Below, piece by piece: positions 59,440 through 64,000 of a stretch of DNA of 64,000 nt. Position 1 is the stretch's first letter, and every line of letters starts with the position of its first letter. The position numbers were made by a program, and so were the translations under genes. This stretch comes from Diphasiastrum complanatum (Eukaryota; Streptophyta; Lycopodiopsida; Lycopodiales; Lycopodiaceae), in assembly GCA_029204225.1 (NCBI GenBank), contig CM055095.1, forward strand, positions 37,348,597 through 37,412,596, in the 5' to 3' direction. A model generated the notes under the pieces. That model worked only from the letters and a program-made list of their open reading frames with translations. It ran no database searches and was not told where the DNA came from.

Positions 59440-60845
59440 AACAATCCTCCAATTCTATCGAAAAGCTGGATGGCGACAACTATCACTTATGGAAATTCAA
59501 AATGAGGGTGATCCTCCAAGCGAAAGAGCTTTGAGAAGTTGTCGAAGTACTGAGGTTAAGCCTATTGCAAGTCCAATGACCATAACCAAATGGAAGCAGA
59601 AGGATGGGAAGCCTTCGCCCTTATCACCCTCAATATCAGAGATAATTGTATCAGTCATATTTGAAGTGCTCGAACTTTGTTAGAAGCTTGGAATATTCTA
59701 AGCACTCTCTATGACATTAGAGACATGACTTCCAGATTTCATATGAGGAAAAAAGTCTCTTATTCAAAATGACTGATTCTTATTCGATAACGAATCATCT
59801 GAACAACTTCAAAAATATTCTTGAGTAGATGTCTACAAGTGGTGTAGAAATCTACGATGCAGATGTTGTCATGACTCTCCTATCCAGCCTTCCTAACATC
59901 TATGAAAATTGGGTAATCATTATTTCTACTCACCAAGGTCTTACATTAGCATAATTTTCATCTATGCTATTGCAAGAAGAAATTTGGAGAAATGGACTTT
60001 CATTCTCTCATTCGACACCTGAATTGGACGTTGTTTATTTGAAGAAATTTGACAAGTGGAAGAAGTTGAAGAAGCACATAAAGTATGAAAGTTGAATAAT
60101 AATCTAATTCAAAACAAGGCACAAATTTGAATTCAACTTCATCAAAATTATTGTTTAGCAGATATTGCAAACAAACCGGATACTTGTTGGAGAATTGTCG
60201 AATTCTCAAAATGAAAAAGGAACAATAGCAACAACTGCAACAATAGTATGCTAATGCAACAAGAGGTTCGAAAGACTTCGACAAAGAAGCCGATGAAATA
60301 GCATTAATGGCGAATAAATATCGACAAGCTACTCAGCACATGACAAGCCAACAAATTGGTTTCATGAGACAAGCTATGACTCAAAAGTATGTCTCATTGG
60401 ACGATAGCAGTACTCATAGTATCGATGGTATCGGCACTATCAAATTGCAAATTCAGGATGATTCTATTCTTATTCCAAGTGTTCTTCGTATTTCAAATCC
60501 TACCAAAAATCTACTTTCTATTAGTAGATTGTTGATTTGGGCCATAAAGTCGAAGTTGATTCTAATACTTGTTCAAAAAAGGTACTTGCACTAGGAAAGA
60601 GACAAGATAATCTCTACAAGCTTAGTCATTGAAATGCTTCGATTGTTTAGGCTCTATCTACTTATACTTTGGGAGATAGAGATTTACTATGGCATAACAG
60701 AATGGGTCATGTCAATTTTACTTGTCTAAGAAACATGTGTACTAAAAGGATTTTTCGAGATCTTGACTGCGACAATATTCCAGATCGTACAGTTTGTCAA
60801 AGTTGTATTCTAGTTAAGCATGCTAGAACTCATTTCAAGTCTGTG
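59440..60845 (+). mobile_element. Ty1/copia fossil K, left part: gag, protease, pre-integrase
   Basis: gag (about 59450-59960, EKLDGDNYHLWKFKMRVILQ), zinc-knuckle area near 60160, protease region (about 60300-60540, QHMTSQQIGFMRQ, SLDDSSTHSIDGIGTI) and the pre-integrase block (about 60610-60845, LLWHNRMGHVNF, CQSCILVKHAR). Closely related to copia E by its gag head. Many breaks. Confidence 0.88.
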
Positions 60846-61735
60846 TAGCGGCCTAGGTCACTTGTCACACATAGATTTGTTCCCAGGGGAATAGTGCTTC
60901 TCTTGTGAGGTTAGCTTGCGAGCACAATCTTCCAAACTACCCACACCTAACTAACCACACCTAGATTAACCACAAGCAACAAGGAAGAATAGGCAAGGAA
61001 TATCACTTACACCTTCCCCTCTCTCATCACTCCAAAAACACAAGCAGAGGCAAATGCAACTAATTAGAAAACATACGTAAAAAGCAAACACAAGAAAGAG
61101 AGAGATGAGAGAGTGACATGCAAGGATGTTCTGATTATCAATCCAAGCATGATCTCGTCCTCTTGTATGAACATGAAAAATGGATACAAGAGGTGCCTTT
61201 TTATTCTTGGGAAACACCATGCCCTTGATCACTGATTGGCTATTTACAAATGGCAAGGGTTCTAATCCAAGCCCTCTATGGCAAATCTAATTGTTTTAAG
61301 GAGCAAAGTGAACTCACATGAAACATGTGAGTTCCTTTTGGAGTGAGAGGATCCTCACATGATTCATGTGATTTTTTCAACTTAGAACCCATTAACTTGA
61401 CTTAGGCATTCTTAAATATTTATGCCCCTAGTCAGTTGTTCTTAGGAATTGCAAGTTCTACCAAACTAATTTGCATGCTCATGGGGTTGGGCTTATACCC
61501 GCAGGAAGCCAATGCTCTCGCACTTATTACTCTAGTTGTACAATGTGTTGTAGCGAGGCCCTCGATAAGCTTAGCCAACATTATTTTAGTGGTGAGACCC
61601 ACTAAGTGTTTAATAGTATCCACCACCTAAATAGGTGACGGTCCCACAACACCTGCTAGCGTTTGTTGTGGTAGAAGGTTGTCGACACATTATTGCTGAT
61701 GATGGAATGCAACAGGAAAAGCGTGAATAGAGATC
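60846..61735. other. Foreign block between the two parts of copia K
   Basis: No coding signal. It has a perfect 11-bp stem hairpin GAACTCACATG-AAA-CATGTGAGTTC (61310-61334) and a 15-bp palindrome CACATGATTCATGTG (61356-61370). Possibly an LTR-like or non-autonomous insertion; the ends were not defined. Confidence 0.4.
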
Positions 61736-62110
61736 ACTTACGTAAAACTCGATAGAAGATCCACCACTTGTTATATCTTTCATGTTGGTAATGGTGTGTT
61801 CTCTTGGTCCAATAAAAAACATGATATAGTTCCTCTTTCCACCACAGTTAAGCAAGTGCAAAGCCCTCTATTTAGCTACACAAGAAGCGGTTTGGCTAAG
61901 AAAGATGATGGAAGACATTTGCATCATGTACAGTAAGCCTACAATGATCATGTGCGATAGCCAAAGTGCTATTCAGCTAACTAAAAATCCTGTATTTTAC
62001 GCACGCACGAAGCACATAGAGATTAAATATCATTTCATTAGAGAAAAATTACTATCTAATGAAATAGATGTAGTGCACAGAGGATCAGCTAGCAGGCATA
62101 CTAGAGAAAA
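61736..62110 (+). mobile_element. Ty1/copia fossil K, right part: RNase H
   Basis: RNase H motifs GNGVFSWSNKKHD, TQEAVWLRKMMEDI, CDSQSAIQLTKNPVFYAR and TKHIEIKYHFIREKLL. It may be the remainder of K or a separate copy; integrase and RT are not seen. Confidence 0.8.
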
Positions 62111-62236
62111 GTACTTTGTAAAAAAAATAAACGAGGGCTTAAAAAAGAGTGTTAAAATTAGTAAGCCTAGTTAATTTCTCGATCTTATGTACATTTTTAG
62201 TTCTATCCATTTTTAATTTCACTCATAAGTCTATGT

Positions 62237-62274
62237 GAGTGAGTGTGTGTGTGTGTGTGCCATGCTAATGGCAC
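62237..62274. repeat. (GT)n run and hairpin
   Basis: A (GT)n run at about 62240-62259 merges into a perfect hairpin GTGCCAT-GCTA-ATGGCAC (62257-62274). Confidence 0.8.
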
Positions 62275-62281
62275 GTATGGA

Positions 62282-62504
62282 TGTTGGATCAAGACACACG
62301 CCCCTTAACGAGGACCGTATTGCTATGTAACGATTCTTCCTACAAGAAGTCTATACATGTGTATCACTTTCTCTCTTCTGTTAATACAATTTATACAGTG
62401 TTGTCTTGGGTTGTGGAGTGCTCTCTTTTTCAGCTATTGAATGAATTCATCTTCTGCTTAGCCTACGAGTTAGCTAACGATTAATGCTAGTCAGATCCTT
62501 GACA
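62282..62504 (+). repeat. Probable 3' LTR of copia K
   Basis: TGTTGGATCAAGAC...CAGATCCTTGACA, TG to CA, 223 bp, downstream of the RNase H. TTAATACAATTTATACAG may hold its 3' processing signal. No partner LTR in the window. Confidence 0.5.
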
Positions 62505-62754
62505 TTTCTAGCATATAAAGTACATGTACACGGAGCATACATGTTGATGAATTCAATATCCTCAGATCCATGTATGTTCATATCAAATACCTACTAATCA
62601 TCTTATCAATGGGTATTATAGTACCTATTGACTATGGTTTTAACATAGTTTGATTCATATATACATTAGTACACATCGACATGCATTTAAAAATACATGG
62701 CACATTTATATCGTTATAGCATTATGTCCATATACTGCACGAGGGTCCTAAGCT

Positions 62755-63015
62755 CAATATACCATCGTAACCACCGATTACCTAACCAAGTAGGTCGAAA
62801 CCAAGGAGGTGAGAAAAGCAGATGCTAACTCCACTGCCAAATTTCTGTATGAAAATATCCTAGTTCGTTTTGGATGTCTACTCGAACTCGTGAGTGATCT
62901 CAATACTCATTTTCTAAATGAAACCGTCACTTAGATGATGTCTTCGTATCTGGTTGTTCATAAGAAGAGTACGCCCTATTACCCATGCACCAAGGCTTGG
63001 TGTGAACTAACTACA
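62755..63015 (+). mobile_element. Ty3/gypsy fossil fragment: integrase core
   Basis: TIVTTDYLTK, ANSTAKFLYENILVRFGCLL, ELVSDLNTHFLNE and HKKSTPYYP follow the order of a gypsy integrase catalytic core (TDY-TKW, FG-P-ELVSD-GTHF, H-KSTPYHPQ). Nothing else of the element remains beside it. Old fragment. Confidence 0.85.
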
Positions 63016-64000
63016 ATAATAAGTCCATCATAGAGAGGAAAAAAATAAATGGGAAACACGAAGAAGGCAACAATACTAGAGCAAAATTATTTTTTTGACT
63101 TATTCAAAAACATAGAAAATGTCATTGCATTAACTAACAAACCATTTAGTTTGGTTGAAAAATCAGTTTAAACAAGAAAACCATGATAGCCACATCAATA
63201 ATGTAGTAAAACAACTAAGCTTGCTCTTAAATCAAGCCCTCATAGAGTGGATAAATATTATTCAAAACATAATGGTAGACTAGTAAAAAAGCATATGACG
63301 AGGAGCCCACTGAGGTGCAAAGTGTGAACATTTCTTCGATGAGCTTACCCAACTCAATCTAACAACTCCAAATATATAATGATAAGATGAGATCCATATT
63401 GAAAGCACAACAAATCAACTAGTCAACCATAAGCAAACCAACTCTAATGAGGACCAAGAGGCATGAAACTTGCATTCATGGGGATCTAAAACAAGAGAAA
63501 CCCTACCAAAATGATAGATCATGCTAAATTAGAGATTTGAAAAAGGATGAAAATGATTGAAGGTAAACTCCAAAAATGTAAAAGGGTGGTGGGGGAGGGG
63601 GGGGGGGGGTTTGTGTGTTGTTGAGCATCCACGAGGTTCCCCACTTGTGTATGTACCATATTATGCAAAACTAGGTTCATCAAGCCAAAAACATATACAC
63701 TTTTTCCTCAAAGGAATCAAACTTCTAACCTCACACTAAACATGACATTCTTAATAGCTTTGCACTTTAGGCATCCCTCTCTATCTAAAGTATTCATTAT
63801 TGGTGATATGCGATGTTGTGGAGGTGGCTTCTACTATTGATGTTGTATTGGGGAAGTTTGATACTCACCAAGAATTTGATTGATTATCTAGCAAGATATG
63901 GATGAAATATATGACTCCAATGGATATTTAGTTTGAAAGTAAGTTCCAACAAAGTAAGTCTCATGCAAGAGGAATATTAGGAGGAAGCAAGGGATACAAA
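63016..64000. other. Stretch without recognisable genes; G-tract at 63584-63609
   Basis: AT-rich DNA. A G-rich run (63584-63609, interrupted only by T and A) could form a quadruplex. No protein family is recognised to the window end. Confidence 0.5.

Overview
This window looks like nuclear DNA of a land plant with a large, repeat-rich genome. Three things point there: many Ty1/copia and some Ty3/gypsy chromovirus fossils, one intact single-exon gene of a plant-only family (At5g19025-like, ribosomal protein L34e superfamily), and small GT-AG introns in AT-rich DNA. A seed-free vascular plant or a gymnosperm would fit, but the sequence alone does not fix the species. I see no prokaryotic, organellar or CRISPR features and no tRNA or rRNA gene.

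Layout. 0-5.2 kb: a broken Ty1/copia element (+) carrying an unidentified inserted block and an antisense chromovirus tail. 5.15-9.1 kb: three head-to-tail, 5'-truncated copies of one LINE family. Each starts at the edge of a (TC)n tract; the first two end in one, and the third ends in a related TTTC/TC tract. Their C-terminal tails keep a zinc finger and a PCNA-binding (PIP-box) motif. 11.8-15.2 kb: a longer LINE (-) with ORF1 and EN-RT parts. 17.2-17.7 kb: a GC-rich hairpin island. 17.8-26 kb: copia pieces, LTR-like segments and an unidentified coiled-coil coding remnant. 28.9 kb: a 204-bp MITE-like element.

31.1-33.4 kb is the host-gene neighbourhood: the At5g19025-like gene (-), a pyrimidine-rich leader, and upstream an array of four degenerate repeats carrying G-box/ACGT and ATCCAACGG motifs. 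34-50 kb is a graveyard of copia elements in both orientations, with a gypsy protease piece, a 33-bp CCAAT minisatellite and an LTR with its primer-binding site. 51.0-51.7 kb holds a small spliced gene of unknown family (-). 55.0-56.5 kb holds a decayed multi-exon gene (-); a 444-bp part of it is duplicated at 47.6-48.0 kb. 56.6-59.3 kb is a decayed zinc-knuckle coding stretch of unknown type. 59.4-63.0 kb holds more copia and a gypsy integrase piece.

Only the At5g19025-like gene looks like a sound, recognisable host gene. The most unusual material is the TC-anchored LINE chain with its conserved PIP box and covarying 3' stem-loop.
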